From Plantago major (Eukaryota; Streptophyta; Magnoliopsida; Lamiales; Plantaginaceae): a stretch of 64,000 nt of DNA. Made by a program: the position numbers and the translations under genes. Position 1 is the first letter of the stretch. Every line of letters begins with the position of its first letter. Below the pieces are notes generated by a model. It did no database searches. It saw nothing but the letters and a program-made list of their open reading frames with translations, and was not told the DNA's origin. Shown here piece after piece: positions 18,945 to 32,499 of this stretch. The stretch covers positions 73,437,035 to 73,501,034 of the forward strand of contig CM048844.1 in the NCBI GenBank assembly GCA_026545765.1, in the 5' to 3' direction.

Positions 18945-21900
18945 CAAGTAGTACACGATTTTTTGTGAAACACTCGATAGAGTTAGTTTGTGTCAAATTT
19001 TATTTACATGACATGGTTTGTGGTATAAAACCTATTCTACGCACATGTTGAACTATTTTGGTTGATCGAACCTCGAATTAAAAACGTATTTTTGAGAATC
19101 TAGTTTTCGAGAAAACCCAAAGGTTTTAGTACTCGGTTTTTTGTCAAAACACTCAATGGGATTAGTTTGTGTCAAATTTTATTCACATGACATGATTTGT
19201 GGTATAAAAACTATTGTACGCAATTTTTGGTTCATCAACCCTCGATTTAAAAATGTATTTTCGTAACCCGTTGCCTTCAATAAAACTCGAAGAGGTTAGT
19301 ACAGGATTTTTTGTGAAATACTCGATAGAGTTAGTTTGTGTCAAATTTTATTTAATGACATGGTTTCTGGTATAAAACCTATTCTACGCACATGTTGAAC
19401 TATTTTGGTTAATCGAACCTCGAATTAAAAATGTATTTTTGAGACATCTAGTTTTCGAGAAAACCCAATGGGGTAAGTACACGGTTTTTTGTGAAAACAC
19501 TCAATGGGATTAGTTTGTGTGAAAATTTTATTCAAATGACATGGTTTGTGGTATAAAACCTATTCTACGCACATATTGAACTATTTTGGTTCATCGACCC
19601 TCGATTTAAAAATGTATTTCCGTAAACTGTTGCCTTCAATAAAACTCAAAGGGGGTAGTACAAGATTTTTTGTGAAATACTCGATAGAGTTAGTTTGTGT
19701 CAAATTTTATTTACATGACATGTTTTGTGGTATAAAACCTATTCTACGCACATGTTGAACTATTTTGGTTGATCGAATCTCGAATTAAAATCGTATTTTT
19801 TAGACATCTAGTTTTCGTGAAAACCCAAAGGGTTAGTACACAGTTTTTTGTGAAAACACTCAATGGTATTAGTTTGCATGAAATTTTATTCACATGATAT
19901 GGTTTGTGGTATAACACCGATTCTATGCACATATTGAACTATTTTGGTTCATTGAACCTTGATTTAAAAACGTATTTCCGTGACCTGTTGTGTTCAATAA
20001 AACTCAAAGGGGGTTGTACAAGATTTTTTGTGAAACACTCGATTGAGTTAGATTGTGTCAAATTTTATTCAAATGACATGGTTTGTAGTATAAAAACTAT
20101 TCAACGCACATATTGAACTATTTTGGATCATGGAACCTCGATTTAAAAACGTATTTCAGTGACTTGTTGTCTTCAATAAAACTCAAAGGGGTAGTACACG
20201 ATTTTTTGTGAAACACTCGATAGAGTTAGTTTGTGTCAAATTTTATTTACATGACATGGTTTGTGTTATAAAACCTATTCTACGCACATGTTGAACTATT
20301 TTGGTTGATCGAACCTCGAATTAAAAACGTATTTTTGAGACACCTACTTTTCGAGAAAACCCAAAGGGGTTAGTACACGGTTTTTTGTGAAAACACTCCA
20401 TGGAGTTAGTTTGTGTCAAATTTTATTCACATGACATGGTTTGTTGTATAAAAACTATTCAACGTACATATTGAACTATTTTGGTTTATGGAACCTCGAT
20501 TTAAAAACGTATTTAAGTGACCTGTTGTCTTCAATAAAACTCAAAGGGGGTAGGTAGTACACGATTTTTTGTGAAACACTAGATAGAGTTAGTTTGTGTC
20601 AAATTTGATTTACATGACATGGTTTGTGGTATAAAACCTATTCTACGCACATGTTGAACTATTTTGGTTGATCGAACCTCGAATAAAAAACGTATTTTTG
20701 AGAATCTAGTTTTCAAGATAACCCAAAGGTGTTAGTACTCGGTTTTTTGTGAAAACACTCAATGGGATTAGTTTGTGTCAAATTTTATTCACATGACGTG
20801 ATTTGTGGTATAAAACCTACTCTACGCAATTTTTGGTTCATCGACCCTCGATTTAAAAACGTATTTCTGTAACCTGTTGCCTTCAATAAAACTCAAAGGG
20901 GTTAGTACAGGATTTTTTGTGAAATACTTGATAGAGTTTGTTTGTGTCAAATTTTATGTACATCACATGGTTTGTGGTATAAAACCTATTCTACGCACAT
21001 GTTCAACTATTTTGGTTGATCGAACCTCGAATTAAAAATTTATTTTTGAGAGATCCAGTTTTCGAGAAAACCCAAAGGGGTTAATACACGGTTTTTTGTG
21101 AAAACACTCCATGGGTTAGTTTGTGTCAAATTTTATTCACATGACAAGGTTTGTGGTATAAAACGTATTCTACGCACATATTGAACTATTTTGGTTCATC
21201 GAACCTCGATTTAAAAATGTATTTCTTTGACCTATTGTCTTCAATAAAACTCGAAGGGGGTGGTAGTATACGATTTTTGTGAAACACTCGATAGAGTTAG
21301 TTTGTGTTAAATTTTATTCACATGACAAGGTTTGTGGTATAAAACCTATTCTACGCACATGTTGAACTATTTTGGTTGATGGAACCTCAAATTAAAAATG
21401 TATTTTTAAGACATCTGATTTTCGAGAAAACCCAAAGGGGTTAGTACACTGTTTTTTGTTAAAAACATTCAATGGGTTTAGTTTGTATAAAATTTTATTC
21501 ACATGACATGGTTTGTGGTATAAAACCTATTCTACGCACATATTGAACTATTTTGGTTCATCGAACCTCGATTTAAAAACGTATTTCCGTAACCTGTTGC
21601 CTTCAATAAAACTCAAAAGGGATAGTACACGATTTTTTGTGAAACACTCGATAGAGTTAGTTTGTGTCAAATTTTATTTACAAGACATGGTTTGTGGTAT
21701 AAAACCTATTCTACGCACTTGTTGAACTATTTTGGTTGATCAAACCTTGAATTAAAAACGTGTTTTTGAGACATCCAGTTTTCGAAAGAACCCAAAGGGG
21801 TTAGTACACGGTTTTTTGTGAAAACACTCAATGGGATTAGTTTGTGTCAAATTTTATTCACATGACATGATTTGTTGTACAAAAACTATTCAACGCACAT

Positions 21901-23069
21901 ATTGAACTATTTTGGTTCTTGGAACCACAATTTAAAAACGTATTTCAGTGACCTGTTGTCTTCAATAAAACCCAAAGGGGTAGTACACAATTTTTTGTGA
22001 AACACTCGATAGAGTTAGCTTGTGTCAAATTTTATTCACATGACATGGTTTGTGGTATAAAACCTATTTTACGCACATGTTGAACTATTTTGGTTGATCG
22101 AACCTCGAATTAAAAACGTATTTTTGAGATATCTAGTTTTCGAGAAAACCCAAAAGGGGTTAGTACACGGTTTTTTTTGTGAAAACACTCGATAGAGTTA
22201 GTTTGTGTCAAATTTAATTCACATGACTTAGTTTGTGGTATAAAAACTATTCAACACACATATTGAACTATTTTGGTTCATGAACCTCGATTTAAAAACG
22301 TATTTCAGTGACTTATTGTCATCAATAAAACTCAAAGGGGGTAGTACCCGATTTTTTGTGAAACACTAGATAGAGTTAGTTTGTGTCAAATTTTATTTAC
22401 ATGACATGGTTTGTGGTATAACACCTATTCTACGCACATGTTGAACTATTTTGGTTAATCGAACCTCGAATTAAAAACGTATTTTTGAAACATCTAGTTT
22501 TCGAGAAACCCAAAGGGGTTAGTACACGGTTTTTTGTGAAAACACTCAATGGGATTAGTTTGTGTCAAATTTTATTCACAAGACATGGTTTGTGGTATAA
22601 AACCTATTCTACGCACATATTGAACTATTTTGGTTCGACGACCCTCGATTTAAAAATGTATTTCCGTAAACTGTTGCTTCAATAAAATTCAAAGGGGGTA
22701 GTACACGATTTTTTGTGAAACACTCGATATAGTTAGTTTGTGTCAAATTTTATTTACCTGACATGGTTTGTGGTTTAAAACTTATTCTACGCACATGTTG
22801 AACTTTTTTGGTTGATCGAACCTCGAATTAAAAACGTATTTTCGAGACATGTAGGTTTCGTGAAAACCAAAGGGGTTAGTACACAGTTTTTTGTGAAAAC
22901 ACTCCATGGGATCAGTTTGCGTCAAATTTTATTCGCATGACATGGTTTGTGGTATAAAACCTATTCTACGCACATATTGAACTATTTTGGTTGATCGAAC
23001 CTCGATTTAAAAATGTATTTCCGTGACCTATTGCCTACAATAAAACTCAAAGGGGGTAGTACACGATTT

Positions 23070-25722
23070 TTTGTGAAACACTCGATAGAGTTAATTTGTG
23101 TTTAATTTTATTTACATGACATGGTTTGTGGTACAAAACCTATTCTATGCACATGTTGAACTATTTTGGTTGATCGAACTTCGAATTAAAAACGTATTTT
23201 TGAGACATCTAGTTTTCGTGAAAACACAAAGGGGTTAGTACACAGTTTTTTGTGAAAACATTCCATGGTATTAGTTTTTATCAAATTTTATTCACATGAC
23301 ATGGTTTGTGGTATAAAACCTATTCTACGCACATATTGAATTATTTTGGTTCATCGAACCTCGATTTAAAAACCTATTTTCGTGACCTGTTGTCTTCAAT
23401 AAACCTCAAAGGAGGTAGTACACGATTTTTTGTGAAACACTTGATAGAGTTAGTTTGTGTCAAATTTTATTCACATGACATGGTTTGTGGTATAAAAACC
23501 TATTCTACGCACATGTTGAACTATTTTGGTTGATCGAACCTCGAATTAAAAACATATTTTTGAGACATCTAGTTTTCGAGAAAACCCAAAGGGGTTAGTA
23601 CACGGTTTTTTGTGAAAACACTCAATGGGGTTAGTTTGTGTCAAATTTTATTCAAATGACATGGTTTGTGGTATAAAAACTATTCAACGCACATATTGAA
23701 CTATTTTGGTTCATGGAATCTCGATTTAAAAATGTATTTCAGCGACCTGTTGTCTTCAATAAAACTCAAAGGAGGTAGTACATGATTTTTTGTGAAACAC
23801 TCGATAGAGTTAATTTGTGTCAAATTTTATTCACATGACATGGTTTGAGGTATAAAACCTATTCGACGCACATGTTGAACTATTTTGGTTGATCGAACCT
23901 CGAATTAAAAACGTATTTTTGAGACATCTGGTTTTCTAGAAAACCCAAAGGGGTTAGTTAGTACACGGTTTTTTGTGAAAACACTCAATGGGGTTAGTTA
24001 ATGTCAAATTTTATTCAACTGACATGGTTTGTGGTATAAAAACTATTCAACGCACATATTGAACTATTTTGGTTAATCGAACCTCGATTTAAAAACGTAT
24101 TTCCGTGACCTATTGCCTTCAATAAAACTCAAAGGGGGTAGTACACGATTTTTTGTTTAACACTCGATAGAGTTAGTTTGTGTTAAATTTTATTTACATG
24201 ACATGGTTTGTGGTACAAAACCTATTCTACGCACATGTTGAACTATTTTGGCTGATCGAACCTCGAATTAAAAACATATTTTTGAGACATCTAGTTTTCG
24301 AGAAAACCCAAAGGGGTTAGTACACGGTTTTTTGTGAAAACACTCAATGGGGTTAGTTTGTGTCAAATTTTATTCAAATGACATGGTTTGTGGTATAAAA
24401 ACTATTCAACGCACATATTGAACTATTTTGGTTCATGGAATCTCGATTTAAAAATGTATTTCAGCGACCTGTTGTCTTCAATAAAACTCAAAGGAGGTAG
24501 TACATGATTTTTTGTGAAACACTCGATAGAGTTAATTTGTGTTTAATTTTATTTACATGACATGGTTTGTGGTACAAAACCTATTCTATGCACATGTTGA
24601 ACTATTTTGGTTGATCGAACTTCGAATTAAAAACGTATTTTTGAGACATCTAGTTTTCGTGAAAACACAAAGGGGTTAGTACACAGTTTTTTGTGAAAAC
24701 ATTCCATGGTATTAGTTTTTATCAAATTTTATTCACATGACATGGTTTGTGGTATAAAACCTATTCTACGCACATATTGAATTATTTTGGTTCATCGAAC
24801 CTCGATTTAAAAACCTATTTTCGTGACCTGTTGTCTTCAATAAACCTCAAAGGAGGTAGTACACGATTTTTTGTGAAACACTTGATAGAGTTAGTTTGTG
24901 TCAAATTTTATTCACATGACATGGTTTGTGGTATAAAAACCTATTCTACGCACATGTTGAACTATTTTGGTTGATCGAACCTCGAATTAAAAACATATTT
25001 TTGAGACATCTAGTTTTCGAGAAAACCCAAAGGGGTTAGTACACGGTTTTTTGTGAAAACACTCAATGGGGTTAGTTTGTGTCAAATTTTATTCAAATGA
25101 CATGGTTTGTGGTATAAAAACTATTCAACGCACATATTGAACTATTTTGGTTCATGGAATCTCGATTTAAAAATGTATTTCAGCGACCTGTTGTCTTCAA
25201 TAAAACTCAAAGGAGGTAGTACATGATTTTTTGTGAAACACTCGATAGAGTTAATTTGTGTCAAATTTTATTCACATGACATGGTTTGAGGTATAAAACC
25301 TATTCGACGCACATGTTGAACTATTTTGGTTGATCGAACCTCGAATTAAAAACGTATTTTTGAGACATCTGGTTTTCTAGAAAACCCAAAGGGGTTAGTA
25401 CACGGTTTTTTGTGAAAACACTCAATGGGGTTAGTTAATGTCAAATTTTATTCAACTGACATGGTTTGTGGTATAAATACTATTCAACGCACATATTGAA
25501 CTATTTTGGTTAATCGAACCTCGATTTAAAAACGTATTTCCGTGACCTATTGCCTTCAATAAAACTCAAAGGGGGTAGTACACGATTTTTTGTTTAACAC
25601 TCGATAGAGTTAGTTTGTGTTAAATTTTATTTACATGACATGGTTTGTGGTACAAAACCTATTCTACGCACATGTTGAACTATTTTGGCTGATCGAACCT
25701 CGAATAAAAAACGTATTTTTGA
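23070..25722. repeat. Eight-monomer (1441 bp) duplication in the satellite
   Basis: Sequence from about 23070 to about 24280 recurs almost unchanged at offset 1441, at about 24511 to 25722. The private markers TTTGTGTTTAATTTTATTT, TATTCTATGCAC and GGTTTGAGGTATAAAACC appear in both copies. 1441 bp equals eight monomers, so this is a higher-order duplication by unequal exchange. Confidence 0.85.
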
Positions 25723-26039
25723 GACATCTAGTTTTCGTGAAAACCCAAAGGGGTTAGTACACAGTTTTTTGTGAAAACATTCCATGGGAATATTTTTTAT
25801 CAAATTTTATTCACATGACATGGTTTGTGGTATGAAACGTATTCTACGCACATATTGAACTATTTTGGTTCATGGAAGCTCGATTTAAAAACGTATTTCC
25901 GTGACCTATTGCCTTCAATAAAACTCAAAGGGGGTAGTACACGATTTTTTGTTAAACACTCGATAGAGTTAGTTTGTGTTAAATTTTATTTACATGACAT
26001 GGTTTGTGGTACAAAACCTATTCTACGCACATGTTGAAC

Positions 26040-28100
26040 TATTTTGGCTGATCGAACATCGAAATAAAAACGTATTTTTGAGACATCTGGTTTTCGAGAA
26101 ATCCCAAAGGGGTGGTTAGTACACGGTTTTTTGTGAAAACACTTAATGGGGTTAGTTTGTGTCAAATTTTATTCACATGACATGGTTTGTGGTATAAAAA
26201 CTATTCAACGCACATATTGAACTATTTTGGTTAATCGAACCTCGATTTAAAAACGTATTTCCGTGACCTATTGCCTTCAATAAAACTCAAAGAGGGTAGT
26301 ACACGATTTTTTGTTAAACACTCGATAGAGTTAGTTTGTGTTAAATTTTATTTACATGACATGGTTTGTGGTACAAAACCTATTCTACGCACATGTTGAA
26401 CTATTTTGGCTGATCGAACCTCGAATTAAAAACGTATTTTTGAGACATCTGGTTTTCGAGAAATCCCAAAGGGGTTAGTACACGGTTTTTTGTGAAAACA
26501 CTTAATGGGGTTAGTTTGTGTCAAATTTTATTCACATGACATGGTTTGTGGTATAAAAACTATTCAACGCACATATTGAACTATTTTGGTTAATCGAACC
26601 TCGATTTAAAAACGTATTTCCGTGACCTGTTGACTTCAATAAAACTCAAAGGGGGTAGTACACGATTTTTTGTTAAACACTCGATAGAGTTAGTTTGTGT
26701 TAAATTTTATTTACATGACATGGTTTGTGGTACAAAACCTATTCTACGCACATGTTGAACTATTTTGGCTGATCGAACCTCGAATTAAAAACGTATTTTT
26801 GAGACATCTGGTTTTCGAGAAATCCCAAAGGGGTTAGTACACGGTTTTTTGTGAAAACACTTAATGGGGTTAGTTTGTGTCAAATTTTATTCACATGACA
26901 TGGTTTGTGGTATAAAAACTATTCAACGCACATATTGAACTATTTTGGTTAATCGAACCTCGATTTAAAAACGTATTTCCGTGACCTATTGCCTTCAATA
27001 AAACTCAAAGGGGGTAGTACACGATTTTTTGTTAAACACTCGATAGAGTTAGTTTGTGTTAAATTTTATTTACATGACATGGTTTGTGGTACAAAACCTA
27101 TTCTACGCACATGTTGAACTATTTTGGCTGATCGAACCTCGAATTAAATACGTATTTTTGAGACATCTGGTTTTCGAGAAATCCCAAAGGGGTTAGTACA
27201 CGGTTTTTTGTGAAAACACTTAATGGGGTTAGTTTGTGTCAAATTTTATTCACATGACATGGTTTGTGGTATAAAAACTATTCAACGCACATATTGAACT
27301 ATTTTGGTTAATCGAACCTCGATTTAAAAACGTATTTCCGTGACCTGTTGACTTCAATAAAACTCAAAGGGGGTAGTACACGATTTTTTGTTAAACACTC
27401 GATAGAGTTAGTTTGTGTTAAATTTTATTTACATGACATGGTTTGTGGTACAAAACCTATTCTACGCACATGTTGAACTATTTTGGCTGATCAGACCTCG
27501 AATTAAAAGCGTATTTTGAGACATCGGTTTTCGAGAAATCGAAAGGGTTAGTACACGGTTTTTTGTGAAAACACTTAATGGGGTTAGTTTGTGTCAAATT
27601 TTATTCACATGACATGGTTTGTGGTATAAAAACTATTCAACGCACATATTGAACTATTTTGGTTAATCGACCCTCGATTTAAAAACGTATTTCCGTGACC
27701 TATTGCCTTCAATAAAACTCAAAGGGGGTAGTACACGATTTTTTGTTAAACACTCGATAGAGTTAGTTTGTGTTAAATTTTATTTACATGACATGGTTTG
27801 TGGTACAAAACCTATTCTACGCACATGTTGAACTATTTTGGCTGATCGAACCTCGAATTAAAAACGTATTTTTGAGACATCTGGTTTTCGAGAAATCCCA
27901 AAGGGGTTAGTACACGGTTTTTTGTGAAAACACTTAATGGGGTTAGTTTGTGTCAAATTTTATTCACATGACATGGTTTGTGGTATAAAAACTATTCAAC
28001 GCACATATTGAACTATTTTGGTTAATCGAACCTCGATTTAAAAACGTATTTCCGTGACCTGTTGACTTCAATAAAACTCAAAGGGGGTAGTACATGATTT
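26040..28100. repeat. Homogenised four-monomer higher-order repeat (about 719 bp)
   Basis: B-type monomers alternate between CCTATTGCCTTC (near 26271, 26990, 27711) and CCTGTTGACTTC (near 26631, 27350, 28070), each separated by A-type monomers with GGCTGATCGAACC and GAGAAATCCC. The marker spacing is about 719-721 bp, so four monomers form one unit repeated about three times with very few differences. Confidence 0.85.
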
Positions 28101-28889
28101 TTTTGTGAAACACTCGATAGATTTGTGTTAAATTTTATTTACATGACATGGTTTGTGGTATAAAACCTATTCTACGCACATATTCAACTATTTTAGTTGA
28201 TCGAACCTCGAATTAAAAACGTATTTTTGAGACATCCAGTTTTCGAGATAACCCAAAGGGGTTAGTATACAGTATTTTGTGAAAACACTCCATGGGGTTA
28301 GTTTGTGTCAAATTTTATTCAAATGACAAGGTTTGTGGTATAAAACTTATTCTACGCACATATTGAACTATTTTGGTTCATCGAACCTGGATTTAAAACG
28401 TCTTTCCGAGACCTATTGTCTTCAATAAAACTCAAAGGGGGTAGTATACGATTTTTTGTGAAACAGTCGATAGAGTTAGTTTGCGTCAAATTTTATTTAC
28501 ATGACATGGTTTGCGATATAAAACCTATTATACGCACATGTTGAACTATTTTGGTTGATCGAACCTCGAATTAAAAACGTATTTTTGTGATATCTGGTTT
28601 TCGAGAAAACCCAAAGGGGTTAGTACACGGTTTTTTGTGAAAACACTCAATGGGGTTAGTTTGTGTCAAATTTTATTCACATGACTTGGTTTGTGGTATA
28701 AAAACTATTCAACGCACATATTGAACTATTTTGGTTCATGGAATCTCGATTTAAAAACGTATTTCAGTGACCTATTGTCTTCAATAAAACTCAAAGGGGG
28801 GTAGTACACGATTTTTTGAGAAACACTCGTTAGAGTTAGTTTGTGTCAAATTTTATTTACATGACATGGTTTGTGGTAAAAAACCTATT

Positions 28890-28894
28890 CTACG
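28890..28894. other. Target-site duplication of copy B, left (CTACG)
   Basis: CTACG before the element is repeated at 52473-52477 after it. Joining the two flanks restores the normal satellite motif TATTCTACGCAC. Confidence 0.95.
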
Positions 28895-29774
28895 TGTTGA
28901 GGGGTAAACCTCGAACACCAACACTACTACTACAAGTAACCTAATCTAAGCTCCACCTCCAACCAACTTGAAGTCCGAGAAAAGGCTTGTCCGAGAAAGA
29001 GCACCTGAAGGACTAAGTGGGGGGGGGGGGGGGGGGTTAGAACGGGTTACCCGGATTGCCGAGGTCAATCCGGAAGGAGGCTTTACTCAAAGGAGAGATG
29101 ATAGCTCTCAATGCAATAGTAATGGGAAAGGTATTATGGATATCACCTATCACTTATCACTTAAATCTCCCTTTTAACGTCACTTACCTTAAGGTCTTGG
29201 ACCTTGTGCTATATTTATAGTTATCATGTACTTATGAAGAGGTTCATAAGATGATGCCAAGTGTATGATTCAGATATGGACACCAATGCTACCTTTGGCC
29301 CATGGCCCATTAGTGAATAGTAATCCAATACTAATTAATGGGCCGGGAGGGTAGTTTGGTCCTTTCCCTCTGAGAGTACTGTTCCGCATGTTGGGTCCGT
29401 GTTAGTCCCTCGGACAGACCTGTCTGCTTGGTTGATCTGCCCTTGGGTGACTCTGGATGTCCGAGCCTAGAGTCTCACGGAAGTATCTCAGTGGTTCTGT
29501 TATATACGTTTCGTCTTAAAGTAATGGTGGCGTCCGAGATTCTCTCGTACGGTCCGTTAGGCATCTCTGTACTGACATGGTCAGGTTTGGAAGTTCTTTC
29601 CTTAGCCAGCTCGGACTAGCTGTGGAGATATAGTGACTTCAGCGTACTGGTCGATTCACTTTGGTCGGACCATGTGAGGTCGGACCAGTACTGAATCGAC
29701 TAGTTAAGCCGTGATGCGCTTTAGGACACGCTCTATGGCGCCCTTAACGGATTGGACATATTTCCGTATCAACA
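28895..29774 (-). repeat. 3' LTR of copy B
   Basis: 880 bp; on the plus strand it reads TGTTGAGGGGTAAACC...CCGTATCAACA. Its partner is the interrupted LTR at the right end, with roughly a dozen scattered substitutions by eye. TATA box on the minus strand at 29212-29219. G-run of 18 at 29019-29036 (C in the sense strand). Confidence 0.97.
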
Positions 29775-29792
29775 TATGTCCCCCCAGTTTCC
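29775..29792 (-). other. Polypurine tract of copy B
   Basis: On the minus strand GGAAACTGGGGGGACATA lies directly before the 3' LTR, identical to that of copy A. Confidence 0.85.
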
Positions 29793-30442
29793 AAGTATCT
29801 TAGTAGAAGATAGTTGGTAACTATGAGGGATCGATGTATACGTGGAGCGTGTCCGAATCGTTAGTTAAAAGAAAAGAAAAGTCCTTCGCCGGGATCCGTC
29901 GTGTCCTCGAGGATTCAATATATCTCTCTCTTTTCCGTCTACAATGAAAGTTATCACATAATCGGGACCGAGAGAGGAAAAGGTATTTATCCGAGATATA
30001 TATGTCCGATGCGGTTAGGATCTCGACGTAGCCCTCGGAAGTCAGTTGGACCGATTGTTGAATTGGTCCTCCCGTAAGCCCAAGAGGCCCAATAGGTTGT
30101 CCGTTCGGCCCACGGGGGAAAGATCCCGAGTCAAGGGATGTGACCGTTGGATCAGGACGACATCAACGGTTGGGGTTCCAAGTCCGATTGATGTGATGCG
30201 TCTGTCAAGCATTAAATGCGACGTACAGACAGCCATCCACTCGCGAAGTGGCCCAACCCTTGGATTGGAGAGGACCAACGGCTGGGATTTAAATTCAAGC
30301 GATGCGACTCCTCGGTTAGGCACCAGACGTAATGCGCTGTTGGCCATCTATTCGTGAATCGTCATGACCGTTGGATTTGAAGAGATCAACGGTCATGATT
30401 TAATCCTAAGTGATGTGACGCTTGGCCTTCCCACTTTGCCCC
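29793..30442. other. Upstream region of the antisense promoter, copy B
   Basis: About 650 bp without a convincing gene. The plus strand is partly open (30046-30357) and so is the minus strand, but neither has a recognisable product. Repeated CCGTTGGAT and CAACGGTTGGG or CAACGGCTGGG motifs (about 30143-30175, 30253-30290, 30369-30395) form an irregular series upstream of the TATA box and may be promoter elements of aORF1. Confidence 0.5.
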
Positions 30443-30450
30443 TATAAATA
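30443..30450 (+). promoter_or_regulatory. TATA box of aORF1, copy B
   Basis: TATAAATA in the setting CCCCTATAAATAGTTAGG, a standard plant TATA box. About 200 bp of leader follows before the intron donor at 30646. It is conserved in copy A at 15727-15734. Confidence 0.7.
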
Positions 30451-30645
30451 GTTAGGCGATTGGTCACTTTCATACTTTAGCCAAATTGAAACGCTGAGCA
30501 ATCTTTAAGCAATTCAAATAATGCAAGATCGATCCGAGCAACTGGGACTTGTAAGACTTTGGGCCATCAAGCTGAGATCCGTAACCTCGGGACATTATCC
30601 AAGTTCGATCGTCCGCGACAAACTTCCCTGCTTGAATATTAGCAA
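30451..30645 (+). other. Untranslated leader exon of aORF1, copy B
   Basis: Sequence between the TATA box and the donor AGCAAGTAAGT at 30646. No long ORF. It is an inferred 5' untranslated exon; the exact start is unknown. Confidence 0.5.
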
Positions 30646-31148
30646 GTAAGTACCCCTCATTCTTTGGCTTTGTTAAAGTTGCCTGTATTCGCTATACGCC
30701 CATTGCATGTCTAGTGTAGCTTCCCTGTCGCCCGTAATTATGCTTGTCTTTAGTAATTGTCTCTTGCGATAACTTTGGTTTAGATGATAGTTGATGTGTT
30801 TCGGCTGCATGCTTATAATATGCCAATTTTCCTCATTGATGTCTTGTACTCTTATTTAGTAAGTCCGGTCCGACACAACCCGTCTTGACAATGTATGCTT
30901 ACTTGTAAATCGCATCTTGGTTGTGGTGTTCGCCCATAAATTGTTTCTTTTACTGTCGTGCCATAAGGGGCATATCGTGGTGCCAGTGGCACAGCTTCGT
31001 GTGCCAGGGTCTTGGGGTCCCTGTCCTTCTATGTATAGAAAATCTTAGGGTTTAAACTTTTCCGCGGACCTCTGGACTTAATAAGACATATAAATGAACT
31101 CTCGGACAATAATAATCATCGTTTCTGATCCGTTTCCTTCTGCCCTAG
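30646..31148 (+). other. Leader intron of aORF1, copy B
   Basis: 503 bp, T-rich, with donor GTAAGT at 30646 and acceptor TTCCTTCTGCCCTAG ending at 31148, one base before the ATG at 31150. A 5' leader intron ending right at the start codon is common in plant genes. Confidence 0.7.
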
Positions 31149-32499
31149 GATGTCCGGGAGCGATATTCAAAACGTTCACGAGGTGCGGGATTACCAGGAT
31201 GAAGTAGGTTCGGGCGGTGAATCCGTGGACGTGAACGTGTCCGTAGAAGACTATCTCATGGATGTCCTTTCTTCCAGAGATTCCGACGCTAGGCACGGAA
31301 CCCATGAAACAGTTAATCCTCCGACGGACGGGCCAGTGGTCGAAGAAGGTATTGATGAGGCGAGAACGTTGGTCCAATCTCGGACTGTAGGCGGTGTGGG
31401 AGGGCCTATAGATCCGAATGAGCTTCAACTTGAACGGGCAGGCGATAGCGAGCATGAGGCTGATGACGTGGAGATGTTCGAGGCTGGAGTGGAGGACCGT
31501 GTTCTAGTAGAGACGGGTCCGTCCAGGCCAAGCACATCCGGGAGACCCGAAGGTGTCCTCGAGGACGAAGAAGATGGTGAGGAAGAGGAAGATGAGGGCG
31601 AGGAGGAAGAAGGAGAAGGATCTCCTGTCACTCGTCCCTCTAGACGATCCAGTCAGCGGATTGCATTACACCCTGCCGCGCCCGTTCAGTCCGGTCTTCC
31701 ATTAATTGAGGGTCGTGGTGCCAAGGCGGCAAGGATCAAATTTCCTCGTCCCGCATCCGCAGTAGTGATAGCAGACGAGTCCGGAGAGCTAAACGCGGAC
31801 GGGATTCTTCCCACCTGTCCATCGAGGGTCAAACCTGAGGAGATTTCGGAATGGAGGCAAAAATGGGAGATCCCTGACTCCATAGAAATCATGGTTCCCG
31901 AGCCCGGGCATGCATTCTATAACCCTCCCGCTGGATATATGTGCGTGCATGAGGTGGCCTTCTCCTGCGGATGGAAGATCCCCATTGCCACAGAGCTGAA
32001 AAACATTCTGAACCATATTGGTATAGGTCCGAGTCAGGTTATCCCCAAGTCCCTGGGTAACCTTATTTGCTTTGTAGTTTTTTGCAAGAAGAAAGGGCAG
32101 CCGGTGAATTTTGAGAACTTCAGGCAGCTCTTCCATGTCTCGTTCAGTCTGGGGAATCCACTATTCTATACTTTCATGAATAGGAAACCTTACAACTTTA
32201 TCTTGGACTCCATTTCGTCGTTGGGATCAACTGGTGGGATAGGTACGTTTTTGTACGGATGGCTTTGAAGTCAGGGATGTCCGAGAGACAGAGGGAACAA
32301 TGGGGGCTGCCCAAAAAATTCCTTAGAGAGAGTATCCCGGATTGGCGCCCCCTTCCGAAGAACGTGGCTCCGTGGGTGGCGGCAATCCATAAAAAGTATG
32401 ACCCACCTACTTATCCGTTTCACGGATTAATCTGTCAGCCACTTCCATACCTTTGCGGACTAACAGGTGAAGTAGATGTTGGAGGGAAGACGGACTTCA

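Larger units (their letters stand above)
18945..28894. repeat. Satellite array, middle block
   Basis: About 55 monomers of about 180 bp in alternating A/B order (dimer of about 359 bp), with two zones of secondary amplification (23.07-25.72 kb and 26.04-28.1 kb). Each monomer ends with GTGGTATAAAA; many B-type monomers carry CAATAAAACTC. The block ends inside the CTATTCTACG motif at the copy B target duplication (28890-28894). No genes. Confidence 0.97.

Noticed and set aside
30046..30357. 103-codon plus-strand frame, with an overlapping minus-strand frame, in copy B
   Set aside because: Both strands are open together with no recognisable product. The segment lies upstream of the aORF1 TATA box, and in copy A the matching frame is shorter.
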